A stretch of DNA of 64,000 nt from positions 434,001 to 498,000 of the forward strand of contig NZ_JH992940.1 in NCBI RefSeq assembly GCF_000315485.1. Reading direction: 5' to 3'. This DNA is from Bacteroides oleiciplenus YIT 12058 (lineage in GTDB: Bacteria; Bacteroidota; Bacteroidia; Bacteroidales; Bacteroidaceae). Of this stretch, positions 47,377 to 55,938 are shown piece after piece. Position 1 is the stretch's first letter. Each line of letters begins with the position of its first letter. Below the pieces are notes generated by a model, which was not told the origin of the DNA, did not search any database, and worked only from the letters and a program-made list of their open reading frames with translations. A program made the translations under genes and the position numbers.

Positions 47377-48894
47377 TTACTGATGTTGTTCTCTCAGCAA
47401 ATCATTTACCGTTTTCACCGGGTTGAATGTATTCAGGGAAACTTCTACAAACACCGTATTCCAGTCGCTCATGGCACCGTTCCATAAACCGGGGAGTTCG
47501 AGTGCTTTCAGGTCTTTGCCATTCTTTGATTTGTAGGAGATAAAACCGGTAGCTTTATCCACGAAGTTAACCAGATCGAATTTATGACCTTTATAGTCGC
47601 GTACGGCACAAACCAAGTCAACGGGATTAAAGTGCGTTCCCTTCTCAAACATCTCCTTCTTCTCCGGATCATCCATATCAATCTGAGAACTTTCAAGAAT
47701 TTGCAGAGAAATAGTTCCGTCGCTGTTATATGCCAGGAACGGACCGCCACCCGGCTCGCCTACATTCTTCACCATACCGCATACACGCATCGGACGATTC
47801 AGTTTCTCTTTCAAATAAAGCACCAGCTCGGCATCTTCCAGATTCTTTGTTTCAGGATTCTTGCAGAACAGTTTCTTTTGCAGAAATTGCAGAATTTCGA
47901 GCACCTGTTCGTGAGTATATCTGCCGCTATCCAGAATTTCCAGATAAGCAAACGCACGTTGCTGCAACGCAACCAGCACTCCGGCAATCAACTTCTTATA
48001 CAACACTGTGTCACCCTTCAACTTATCGGGCACCACATTATCGATATTCTTAATAAAGATGATGTCTGCATCGAGGTCGTTCAGATTCTCAATCAGCGCA
48101 CCGTGACCGCCCGGACGGAATAGTAACTTGCCGTTGTCGCGGAAAGGCTGATTGTCCATATCGGCGGCAATGGTATCCGTGCTAGGTTTCTGTTCGGAGA
48201 AAGTAACATTATAATCCACTCCGTACTTCTTGGCATAAACAGTAGCCTTGTCGGCCACCAATGCTTCAAACAGACGCCGGTGTTCGGGAGAAACGGTAAA
48301 ATGTACATTCACCTTTCCATTCTTGTTGGCTGCATAGAGCGCACCTTCTACAAGATGTTCTTCCAGTGGCGTACGGCTTCCGTCTTCGTACTTATGGAAC
48401 TTCAGCAATCCTTTGGGCAGTGCACCGTAGTTCAGTCCGGCAGCTTCGAGCAATGCTGCCACAACAGCTTTGTAGTTCCCTTCAGCTATTAGTGCAGGAA
48501 TTCCCTTTCCAGACATACTCTCACAAGCGGCATTCAAGTCATCATAGAAAGCAAACTTTTCAATTTGTTCGAAGAAAGTTTTTTCAAATTTGGTTTCGGG
48601 TACATCGTAATCAGCTCCGAGAAATTCAAACAAATTCTTAAACATGCGGCTTGCCGCACCTGATGCCGGAACAAACTTTACCACTACTTTATCTGTCCGT
48701 GTATATGCATCCCATGCATCGAGATAGAGCTTCTGCTCGTCGGTTGCAGGTGCCAGAATACCTTTTTCTATAGAAGCGGCTGCAGCCAACTTCAAGTACG
48801 GGAAACCTTTCTCAAAACAGGCCAGTTGTTCGGTTATCTGTTCCTCTGAAATACCTTTTTGGGTAAGCAACTCTTTGTCTTGCGGTGTTATCAT
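47377..48894 (-). CDS. DUF4301 family protein
   Basis: The protein (505 residues from the ATG at 48894, MITPQDKELLTQKGISEEQI) matches my memory of the DUF4301 family found in Bacteroidota. Visible patterns are VVKFVPASGAASRMFKNLFEF, LLFRPGGHGALIENLNDLDADIIFIKNIDNV and ACESMSGKGIPALIAEG. The phosphate-loop-like SGAASRMFK and the GGHGALIENLN region suggest a nucleotidyltransferase-like fold, but no activity is known. An upstream frame start at 48942 adds a low-quality prefix. It is divergent from the RelA/SpoT gene, and a -7 box TATTTTTG (48928-48921) lies 27 bases upstream. Confidence 0.85.
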   Translation of the reverse strand: MITPQDKELLTQKGISEEQITEQLACFEKGFPYLKLAAAASIEKGILAPATDEQKLYLDAWDAYTRTDKVVVKFVPASGAASRMFKNLFEFLGADYDVPETKFEKTFFEQIEKFAFYDDLNAACESMSGKGIPALIAEGNYKAVVAALLEAAGLNYGALPKGLLKFHKYEDGSRTPLEEHLVEGALYAANKNGKVNVHFTVSPEHRRLFEALVADKATVYAKKYGVDYNVTFSEQKPSTDTIAADMDNQPFRDNGKLLFRPGGHGALIENLNDLDADIIFIKNIDNVVPDKLKGDTVLYKKLIAGVLVALQQRAFAYLEILDSGRYTHEQVLEILQFLQKKLFCKNPETKNLEDAELVLYLKEKLNRPMRVCGMVKNVGEPGGGPFLAYNSDGTISLQILESSQIDMDDPEKKEMFEKGTHFNPVDLVCAVRDYKGHKFDLVNFVDKATGFISYKSKNGKDLKALELPGLWNGAMSDWNTVFVEVSLNTFNPVKTVNDLLREQHQ

Positions 48895-48970
48895 ACTATC
48901 TTTATTTATTAATTGATGCCCAAAAATACAAAAAAACCGCAAGCCCTATCAAGAAAAAGAAGAAAAAAAC

Positions 48971-48978
48971 TACCTTTG
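48971..48978 (+). promoter_or_regulatory. -7 box of the RelA/SpoT-homologue gene
   Basis: TACCTTTG matches the consensus exactly and ends 20 bases before the ATG at 48999. Confidence 0.5.
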
Positions 48979-48998
48979 AGCAACAAAAATGGACGATT

Positions 48999-51221
48999 AT
49001 GGAAAGAGATGAATTTTTCACTACTGATGAGAAGGAATTGCTCTTCTCTCTCTACAGAAAATTATTGCAGTTGACCGGAGAAACATTACAGAAAGGTGAC
49101 TGTAGGAAACTGAAAACACATCTTATCAACTCTATAAAAGATAACCGTGTTCAACGCGATACTTTCGGACTGAACCCGCTGGTTAAGGATATGCAGACTG
49201 CCGTTATCGTTGCCGAAGAAATCGGAATGAAACGGGCATCTATTCTGGGCATCATGCTGCATGAGAGCGTGAGAAACGGAGCTTGTACCACCGAGGAGGT
49301 TCAGGCTGCTTTTGGTGAAGATGTGGCCGGCATCATTCGCGGATTGATACGTGTAAACGAGCTTTATTCCAAAAGCCCCACCATCGAATCGGAGAACTTC
49401 CGCAACCTGTTGCTCTCCTTTGCGGAGGATATGCGTGTCATCCTGATAATGATTGCAGACCGCGTGAACATCATGCGACAGATAAAGGACAGTAAGAATG
49501 ACGAGGCGCGTCGGCAAGTGGCCAATGAGGCTGCCTACCTCTATGCTCCCCTTGCCCATAAACTGGGTTTATACAAACTGAAATCGGAGCTGGAAGACCT
49601 TTCACTGAAATACACGGAGAAAGATGTCTATTATCATATCAAGGATAAACTGAACGAAACCAAAGCATCCCGTGACAAATACATCGCAGCCTTCATCGCT
49701 CCGATGCAGAAGAAGCTGGAAGAGTCGGGGTTGCATTTTCACATAAAAGGACGAACTAAATCCATTCACTCCATCTATCAGAAGATGAAGAAACAGAAAT
49801 GTCCGTTCGAAGGTGTATATGACTTATTTGCCATCCGCATTATTCTGGTTTCGCAAGTAGAGAAAGAGAAACAGGAGTGCTGGCAAGCATACTCCATTGT
49901 GACGGATATGTACCAACCCAATCCGAAACGATTGCGCGACTGGCTGTCAGTACCTAAAAGCAACGGCTACGAATCACTACACATCACTGTGATGGGGCCT
50001 GAGAGTAAATGGGTGGAGGTGCAGATACGTACCGAGCGCATGGATGATATTGCCGAACGTGGTCTTGCCGCTCACTGGCGCTACAAGGGCGTAAAGGGGG
50101 AAACGGGGCTGGACGAATGGCTGACTTCCGTACGCGAAGCTTTAGAGAACTCGGATAGCAACGGTCTGGAGGCAATGGACCAGTTTAAACTGGACTTATA
50201 TGAGGATGAAGTATTCGTATTTACTCCGAAAGGTGACTTATTTAAATTGGGCAAGGGGGCCACGGTGCTCGACTTTGCTTTTCATATTCATAGTAAGCTG
50301 GGATGCAAGTGTATCGGTGCTAAGGTAAACGGCAAGAATGCACAGTTGCGGCAGGTGTTGAATAGCGGTGACCAGGTGGAAATAATGACATCGAACACGC
50401 AGACACCCAAGCAGGACTGGCTGAACATTGTGACTTCTTCTAAAGCGCGCACCAAAATTCGGCAGGCATTGAAGGAAATGGTGGCCCGGCAGCATGCTTT
50501 CGCCAAAGAAACCATAGAACGGAAATTCAAGAACCGGAAGATAGAATACGATGAAGCGGTAATGATGCGCCTTATCAAGCGGCTTGGTTTCAAGACGGTG
50601 ACGGAGTTTTATCAAAGCATTGCGGACGAAACGCTGGATGTAAACGAAATCATAGATAAATATCTGGAACAGCAGAGGCGTGAGAATGATGCGCATGATG
50701 ACATCACATATCGTAGTGCCGAGGGATATAATCTGCAACAGACGCAGAACGACGACATCACCCGTTCGAAAGAGGATGTGCTGGTTATTGACCAGAACCT
50801 GAAAGGGTTGGATTTCAAGCTGGCACGTTGCTGTAATCCGATTTATGGGGATGACGTATTCGGTTTCGTGACAGTGACCGGAGGTATCAAGATACACCGA
50901 AGTGACTGTCCCAATGCCACGCAGTTGCGCGAGCGGTTCGGCTATCGGATTGTGAAAGCACGGTGGGCGGGTAAGTCGAAAGGTACGCAATATCCGATTA
51001 CGCTCCGTGTTGTGGGACATGATGACATCGGCATCGTAACGAACATCACTTCCATTATTTCAAAAGAGAATGACATCACATTGCGCTCCATTGGCATTGA
51101 CTCGCATGACGGATTGTTCTCCGGAACAATGACGATTATGGTGGGTGATACGGGCCGACTGGAAACGCTCATCAAGAAACTTAGAACGGTGAAGGGAGTG
51201 AAACAAGTGGTTAGGGGGTAG
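48999..51221 (+). CDS. RelA/SpoT-family (p)ppGpp synthetase with degenerate hydrolase domain
   Basis: From the ATG at 48999 (MERDEFFTTDEKELLFSL) it has 740 residues, the normal length; a frame start at 48885 adds a lysine-rich prefix. Order: HD-type hydrolase region (about 40-190), synthetase (about 230-350), TGS (about 390-450), linker, C-terminal ACT-type domain (about 660-740). The synthetase site looks intact (YDLFAIRII, PKSNGYESLHI, VEVQIRT, GLAAHWRYKG). The loop motif is RLRD, closer to the RxKD of bifunctional enzymes than to the ExDD of RelA. The hydrolase motif HDxxED reads HESVRN, and DRLHNMR reads DRVNIMR, so hydrolysis is probably lost. It would make (p)ppGpp on starvation, with another enzyme degrading it. 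Confidence 0.92.
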   Translation: MERDEFFTTDEKELLFSLYRKLLQLTGETLQKGDCRKLKTHLINSIKDNRVQRDTFGLNPLVKDMQTAVIVAEEIGMKRASILGIMLHESVRNGACTTEEVQAAFGEDVAGIIRGLIRVNELYSKSPTIESENFRNLLLSFAEDMRVILIMIADRVNIMRQIKDSKNDEARRQVANEAAYLYAPLAHKLGLYKLKSELEDLSLKYTEKDVYYHIKDKLNETKASRDKYIAAFIAPMQKKLEESGLHFHIKGRTKSIHSIYQKMKKQKCPFEGVYDLFAIRIILVSQVEKEKQECWQAYSIVTDMYQPNPKRLRDWLSVPKSNGYESLHITVMGPESKWVEVQIRTERMDDIAERGLAAHWRYKGVKGETGLDEWLTSVREALENSDSNGLEAMDQFKLDLYEDEVFVFTPKGDLFKLGKGATVLDFAFHIHSKLGCKCIGAKVNGKNAQLRQVLNSGDQVEIMTSNTQTPKQDWLNIVTSSKARTKIRQALKEMVARQHAFAKETIERKFKNRKIEYDEAVMMRLIKRLGFKTVTEFYQSIADETLDVNEIIDKYLEQQRRENDAHDDITYRSAEGYNLQQTQNDDITRSKEDVLVIDQNLKGLDFKLARCCNPIYGDDVFGFVTVTGGIKIHRSDCPNATQLRERFGYRIVKARWAGKSKGTQYPITLRVVGHDDIGIVTNITSIISKENDITLRSIGIDSHDGLFSGTMTIMVGDTGRLETLIKKLRTVKGVKQVVRG

Positions 51222-51223
51222 TT

Positions 51224-51365
51224 AGTGATTAGGGGTTAGTGATTAGTGATTAATGCCATGCGGAACAATGGTGCAAGTGCTAATCATTTATCACTAACTC
51301 TTAATCACTTATCATTTATCACTAACCCTTAATCACTAATCACTTATCACTAACCCCTAATCACT
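51224..51365. repeat. TTAGTGA-family repeat cluster
   Basis: The gap between the RelA/SpoT and diacylglycerol kinase-like genes is almost entirely made of GTGATTAG, GGGGTTAGTGA and complement units. AGTGATTAGGGGTTAGTGAT (51224-51243) pairs perfectly with 51346-51365 over 20 bp, and several shorter copies lie between (51276-51345). It can form a long stem with internal stems. Confidence 0.65.
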
Positions 51366-51372
51366 TATTCAC

Positions 51373-51735
51373 GTGAAATACGATTTAAAGAAACAAATCC
51401 GCAGTTTTGGCTATGCTTGGAAAGGCATCAGGCAGTGTGTAGGTAAAGAGCAGAACCTGAGTTTTCATCTCATTACTTCGGTAGTGGTAATAGCCGCAGG
51501 ATTCTTCTTCGGCATCACACGCACGGAATGGCTCATCATTGTGCTTTGCATAGGTGTGGTGATAGCTGCAGAACTATTCAATACGGCTATTGAGAAATTG
51601 GTGGATTTGGTTTCACCCGGACGCCATCCCATTGCGGGACAGGTAAAAGACATTGCCGCCGGAGCAGTGCTAGTGTGCGCTGTTGCGGCGGCAACCATCG
51701 GGGTTATTATCTTTTTTCCGTATGTATTCAGTTAA
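51373..51735 (+). CDS. dgkA: Diacylglycerol kinase family membrane protein (DgkA-type)
   Basis: The 120-residue protein starts with GTG at 51373; no better start lies nearby. It has three membrane helices (about 33-50, 54-72, 96-116) and the family motif AAELFNTAIEKLVDLV with the catalytic Glu and Asn, plus IAGQVKDIAAGAVLV. DgkA-type enzymes phosphorylate diacylglycerol or undecaprenol in the inner membrane, returning lipid carriers to phospholipid or cell-wall synthesis. It follows the RelA/SpoT gene after the repeat cluster. Confidence 0.93.
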   Translation: MKYDLKKQIRSFGYAWKGIRQCVGKEQNLSFHLITSVVVIAAGFFFGITRTEWLIIVLCIGVVIAAELFNTAIEKLVDLVSPGRHPIAGQVKDIAAGAVLVCAVAAATIGVIIFFPYVFS

Positions 51736-51756
51736 AACCTTTATTTGAAAAACTTT

Positions 51757-52767
51757 TTATCTCACCCGTTTCTTCTTGAAATAAGAGTACGTCAGCAAGA
51801 AGTAAACAGCCAAAGCTACCAAGATAGCAATGCCAATGACTTTGTAAATCAACTGGAAATCCGTATAAAAATGAAGGTGTTCATTTCCGCTGTCCGACAG
51901 AAAGCAGCAAACTGCAATACCCATCAGGATACCCGTATCCATGGACAGATGGCAAGTAGTATTTGCAGTTCCCCGCTGGCAATGTTGCGACAGCTTAACG
52001 AATATCTTCGTAAAAGGTATCGTAAGCACCACTAAAACAACAAGGAAGAATAATACACTATAATCCCCCTGTTTGATTAGCGGCAACGCTACCCCGGGAA
52101 TAAAGGCTATCAGCAACAGATTGAAAGCAGGAAGCCATCCCCGCACCAGCAGGAAACGGTCGAGATTGCAACGGCTCATACCTATCGGGGCACGGAAAGC
52201 CACATATACCCGCATGGCAAACAGAATACTAAATATGCCACACAATATAGAAAGGTATGCCACCATACTGAAACCTTTGAGGTAGAACATCCAAACTCCC
52301 GTCCCTACTCCTATCAACATTCCCAGACGCGCGGCCAGCGCAAAGCCCATGTTTCCGGCACTGCGGCGTGAAGAAGCAGTGATGTCAATGGCCACTGTGA
52401 TACCTGCCGTCGTAGCCAATCCAAAGGCTCCTCCTTGCACGGCTGCAAGCAACAGTAACTTCGGGAAAGTGTCGACAAAGATGTAGCCTAAAGTTGCTCC
52501 CAACATCACAAATGTGGAATATACAAGCACACGTTTTCTTTTATACTCATCTCCCAAGTATGCATGAAACGGTCCTACAAGAAACATTGCTGCTGCAAAT
52601 ACCAGAAACATACTACCCACCTGTCCGGTAGAGATGCCCAATCGTGACACCATTACCGAAGGAAGTACCGGAAGAAGTGCATATATGGATGCAAAAAGCA
52701 GGAAATTGGCAAAGCACATCCGTATAAAGCCCAGTGACCAAAGATTATCAGTATTGCTCTTTCTCAT
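51757..52767 (-). CDS. MFS transporter, shortened
   Basis: The 336-residue protein has the N-terminal six-helix half of an MFS transporter, including GxxxDxxxRK-like [10 protein letters not shown] after helix two. The second half is short: helix seven ([15 protein letters not shown]), one more helix, then directly [20 protein letters not shown], the usual helix-eleven region, and a final helix. About two helices between eight and eleven seem to be missing compared with 12-helix relatives. It reads without break, so it may be a genuine short form. Its start overlaps the panB stop by 20 bases; it may export or import something linked to pantothenate, which is inference. Confidence 0.8.
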   Translation of the reverse strand: MRKSNTDNLWSLGFIRMCFANFLLFASIYALLPVLPSVMVSRLGISTGQVGSMFLVFAAAMFLVGPFHAYLGDEYKRKRVLVYSTFVMLGATLGYIFVDTFPKLLLLAAVQGGAFGLATTAGITVAIDITASSRRSAGNMGFALAARLGMLIGVGTGVWMFYLKGFSMVAYLSILCGIFSILFAMRVYVAFRAPIGMSRCNLDRFLLVRGWLPAFNLLLIAFIPGVALPLIKQGDYSVLFFLVVLVVLTIPFTKIFVKLSQHCQRGTANTTCHLSMDTGILMGIAVCCFLSDSGNEHLHFYTDFQLIYKVIGIAILVALAVYFLLTYSYFKKKRVR

Positions 52768-53569
52768 TCGGGAAATCTAAGTTCTTCACATCAGATACAT
52801 AACGGCTGATAGCGTCAGTCATCACCGTATGCAGGTCGGCATAGCGACGCAAGAAACGGGGACGGAATCCATTATTCATACCCAGCATGTCTTGAATAAC
52901 CAAGACCTGACCATCTACTCCGCCACCAGCACCGATGCCGATAATAGGGATGGTGAGTTCACTTGCCACACGTTCTGCCAGAGCGGCAGGGATTTTCTCC
53001 AGTACGATAGCAAAGCAACCGGCTTCTTCCAGCATATGGGCGTCACTTATCAACTTATCAGCTTCCGTATTATCCTTGGCACGAACGGTGTAAGTGCCAT
53101 ATTTATTGATGGACTGCGGCATCAACCCGAGGTGTCCCATGATGGGTATACCGGCACTGAGAATACGCTTCACCGTACCTATAATTTCTTCGCCACCTTC
53201 CAGTTTCAATGCATCAGCATGACTCTCTTTCATAATGCGGATGGCGGAAGCGAGACCTTCCAGTTCATTGCCTTGATAGGAACCGAAAGGCATATCTACC
53301 ACTACCATAGCGCGCTTTACACCGCGAACTACGGACTTAGCATGATAAATCATCTGGTCGAGAGTGATAGGAAGGGTTGTCACATTGCCCGCCATTACAT
53401 TACTGGCAGAATCGCCTACGAGGATTACATCCATACCTGCACCATCCACAATCTGTGCCATAGTATAATCATAAGATGTCAGCATAGATATTTTTTCGCC
53501 TCTCTGTTTCATCTCTATCAGGCGATGAGTAGTCACTTTACGAGTGTCATCTGAAATATAACCAGCCAT
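52748..53569 (-). CDS. panB: 3-methyl-2-oxobutanoate hydroxymethyltransferase
   Basis: PanB makes ketopantoate from 2-oxoisovalerate and methylene-THF, the first step of pantothenate synthesis. The 273-residue protein has the motifs [35 protein letters not shown] start, [28 protein letters not shown], and the metal site in VGDSA and later [22 protein letters not shown] -7 box TACCTTTG (53632-53625) lies about 55 bases before the start. It overlaps the MFS gene. Confidence 0.97.
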   Translation of the reverse strand: MAGYISDDTRKVTTHRLIEMKQRGEKISMLTSYDYTMAQIVDGAGMDVILVGDSASNVMAGNVTTLPITLDQMIYHAKSVVRGVKRAMVVVDMPFGSYQGNELEGLASAIRIMKESHADALKLEGGEEIIGTVKRILSAGIPIMGHLGLMPQSINKYGTYTVRAKDNTEADKLISDAHMLEEAGCFAIVLEKIPAALAERVASELTIPIIGIGAGGGVDGQVLVIQDMLGMNNGFRPRFLRRYADLHTVMTDAISRYVSDVKNLDFPNEKEQY

Positions 53570-53645
53570 ATTTCTTTAGTTATAAGTTATTAGTTATGAG
53601 TTATTCTTTCTCAATTTTCGGGCGCAAAGGTATAACTTTTTCCCG

Positions 53646-54293
53646 TTACTTGTGCAATTGAGTTAATTTATCGTAAGTGAAGCCCTCAAAATCATCCAGG
53701 ATATGATGGCATAACGGGGCTATTTCTTCGCGTGAGTTGGTAGTGGCCAGACCGATAACGGTAGCTCCGGAAGCCATGCCGGCTTTCAATCCGTTGAAAG
53801 AATCTTCGAAGACATAAGTTGTTTCCGGTGTGGTGCCGAAGACTTCCATACCCAGCAGGAAACAATCCGGTGCAGGTTTTGATGCGGTGAACATCTCTGC
53901 CGTAAGAATACGGTCGAACATGGTTTTAATCTCAGGCTTGGCACGATACACAGCTTCCATCTTTTTATCGTTGGAGCTGGTGACCACAGCCATTTTGACA
54001 TTGTTCCGGCGGAGGTCGGCGATAAAGGACTCTACACCGGGTACAAAGTCATACGACATTTCCTGTTCAAAACGGTCGAGTCCGGCGGTGATTTCTTCCC
54101 GCTCTTTCATCATGCCGGGAAAAAAGGTATCATAGATATACATCAGGGTTTGTCCCTTCACACGGTTCTCCAAGTCTTCCATACCCAAGTAATCTACTCC
54201 CAACTTATGCCAGAAGACGCTGTACTGCGTTTCTGTGTCGACAACGACACCGTCGAAGTCAAATAGAACAGCGATGTTTTTTGTTTCAGCCAT
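53646..54293 (-). CDS. HAD-family phosphatase, beta-phosphoglucomutase-like
   Basis: The 215-residue protein has the HAD motifs: FDFDGVVVDTE (nucleophile Asp) at the start, VVTSSNDKK (Thr/Ser motif), the Lys in AKPEIK...TASKPAPDCFL, and VFEDSFNGLKAG with the metal-binding acids. The cap domain between motifs one and two is of the beta-phosphoglucomutase or phosphoglycolate phosphatase type. Both start and end are consistent with a single gene. The substrate is unknown. It is divergent from the MATE gene. Confidence 0.9.
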   Translation of the reverse strand: MAETKNIAVLFDFDGVVVDTETQYSVFWHKLGVDYLGMEDLENRVKGQTLMYIYDTFFPGMMKEREEITAGLDRFEQEMSYDFVPGVESFIADLRRNNVKMAVVTSSNDKKMEAVYRAKPEIKTMFDRILTAEMFTASKPAPDCFLLGMEVFGTTPETTYVFEDSFNGLKAGMASGATVIGLATTNSREEIAPLCHHILDDFEGFTYDKLTQLHK

Positions 54294-54381
54294 ATAAACT
54301 TTCTTTTACCTTATTATGTTAATACCTTATGAATTACGACACAAAGGTCAGAATAATACTTGAACCGAGCAAATAAATGAG

Positions 54382-54389
54382 TAACTTTG
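54382..54389 (+). promoter_or_regulatory. -7 box of the MATE gene
   Basis: TAACTTTG matches the -7 consensus, 23 bases before the MATE ATG; CTTG (54359-54362) with a 19-bp spacer is a possible -33 element with three of four matches. Confidence 0.5.
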
Positions 54390-54412
54390 CTACCCCCTAA
54401 AATAACATCATT

Positions 54413-55762
54413 ATGAATAACAACCCTCATATATTAGGCACTGAAAGCATAGGCAAACTGCTATTACAGTATTCCATTCCTGCTATTATAGGTATGACGA
54501 TTACTTCGCTATATAACATCATCGACAGTATTTTCATCGGCCACGGCGTAGGTGCGATGGGTATTGCCGGATTAGCAATCACCTTTCCGCTGATGAATCT
54601 TGTGGTAGCATTCTGTACGCTGGTATCGGCAGGCGGTTCTACCATTTCTTCCATCCGCCTGGGACAAAAAGACTTGGACGGAGCAACAGAAGTGCTGGGA
54701 AATACACTGATGTTCTGTCTGATTAACGCGGTCGTATTCGGCGGACTTTCTTTTGTTTTTCTAGACGATATATTGAAGTTCTTCGGTGCCAGTCGGGATA
54801 CACTGCCTTATGCACGCGATTTCATGCAAATCATTCTGGCGGGAACACCTATTACTTATACGATGATCGGACTGAACAACATCATGCGTGCCACGGGATA
54901 CCCCAAGAAAGCAATGTTGACATCCATGGTGACCGTGGTTTGCAACATCATCCTCGCTCCTATCTTTATTTTCCACTTCGACTGGGGAATACGCGGAGCA
55001 GCTACAGCAACAGTGATTTCGCAGTTCATCGGTATGGTATGGGTAGTGAAGCACTTCCTCAACAAGGATAGTTTCGTTCATTTCGGTCCGGAATTTTGGA
55101 AATTGAAGAAGCGCATCATCAGTAGTATCTTCTCCATCGGCATGTCTCCGTTCCTGATGAACGTATGTGCCTGCGCCATTGTGATTATCATCAATAACTC
55201 GCTGCAACGCTACGGAGGCGATATGGCTATCGGAGCTTACGGTATTATCAACCGTTTGCTTACGCTCTATGTGATGATTGTGCTTGGCCTGACTATGGGC
55301 ATGCAACCTATTGTGGGATACAATTTCGGTGCACAGAAACACGACCGCGTGAAGCGGACATTGAAGCTGAGCATCCTGACGGGTGTTTGCATTACCAGTA
55401 GCGGTTTCCTGATTTGCGAACTATTTCCGCATGCCGTTTCCGCCATCTTCACGAATGACAATGAATTAATCGATATTGCCTCACGGGGTGTACGTATCTG
55501 TGTACTGATGTTCCCGCTGGTAGGCGCCCAAATTGTGATCGGTAACTTTTTCCAAAGCATCGGGAAAGCGAAAATCAGTATCTTCCTTTCGCTCACCCGA
55601 CAACTGCTGTATTTGCTTCCCGGCCTGATTTTCTTCCCCCAGTTCATTGGACTGGATGGTATATGGACCAGCATGCCCGTAGCCGACTTCTTTGCTTTTG
55701 TGACAGCCCTAATTGTACTGGGGATATACATCCGGAAGAAAAACAAAGAGGGTATTTCGTAA
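54413..55762 (+). CDS. MATE-family efflux transporter
   Basis: The 449-residue protein has twelve predicted membrane segments in two similar halves, with MATE features: SIPAIIGMTITSLYNIIDSIFIGHGVGAMGIAGLAITFPLMNL in the first half, and the typical GMQPIVGYNFGAQKHDRVKRTL near residue 300. MATE proteins export drugs or cations in exchange for Na+ or H+. It is a single gene ended by a double hairpin. The substrate is unknown. Confidence 0.95.
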   Translation: MNNNPHILGTESIGKLLLQYSIPAIIGMTITSLYNIIDSIFIGHGVGAMGIAGLAITFPLMNLVVAFCTLVSAGGSTISSIRLGQKDLDGATEVLGNTLMFCLINAVVFGGLSFVFLDDILKFFGASRDTLPYARDFMQIILAGTPITYTMIGLNNIMRATGYPKKAMLTSMVTVVCNIILAPIFIFHFDWGIRGAATATVISQFIGMVWVVKHFLNKDSFVHFGPEFWKLKKRIISSIFSIGMSPFLMNVCACAIVIIINNSLQRYGGDMAIGAYGIINRLLTLYVMIVLGLTMGMQPIVGYNFGAQKHDRVKRTLKLSILTGVCITSSGFLICELFPHAVSAIFTNDNELIDIASRGVRICVLMFPLVGAQIVIGNFFQSIGKAKISIFLSLTRQLLYLLPGLIFFPQFIGLDGIWTSMPVADFFAFVTALIVLGIYIRKKNKEGIS

Positions 55763-55802
55763 GTAATTTGCACCATCTCAATAGAGGGTATAACCATTAA
55801 AT

Positions 55803-55889
55803 AAAAAGGGTGTAGCCCTAAGCACCAAAGGGCTACACCATCCTTATCAAAGGGTGTAGCCATCCTGCCCGGAAGGCTACACCCTTTTT
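55803..55889. terminator. Nested double hairpin after the MATE gene
   Basis: GGTGTAGCCC (55809-55818) pairs with GGGCTACACC (55830-55839), and AGGGTGTAGCC (55851-55861) with GGCTACACCCT (55875-55885). The outermost arms (AAAAAGGGTGTAGCC, 55803-55817, with 55875-55889) can also pair. It lies between the convergent MATE and permease genes, so it can stop transcription on either strand. Confidence 0.75.
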
Positions 55890-55938
55890 ATTCTGCCCTA
55901 CAGATACTTGTAGGCAAGGTAAAAACGATTAAATGAAC

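Noticed and set aside
51757..52767. Frameshift in the MFS gene
   Set aside because: The frame is continuous with sensible membrane segments throughout; an in-frame deletion or a natural short form fits better.
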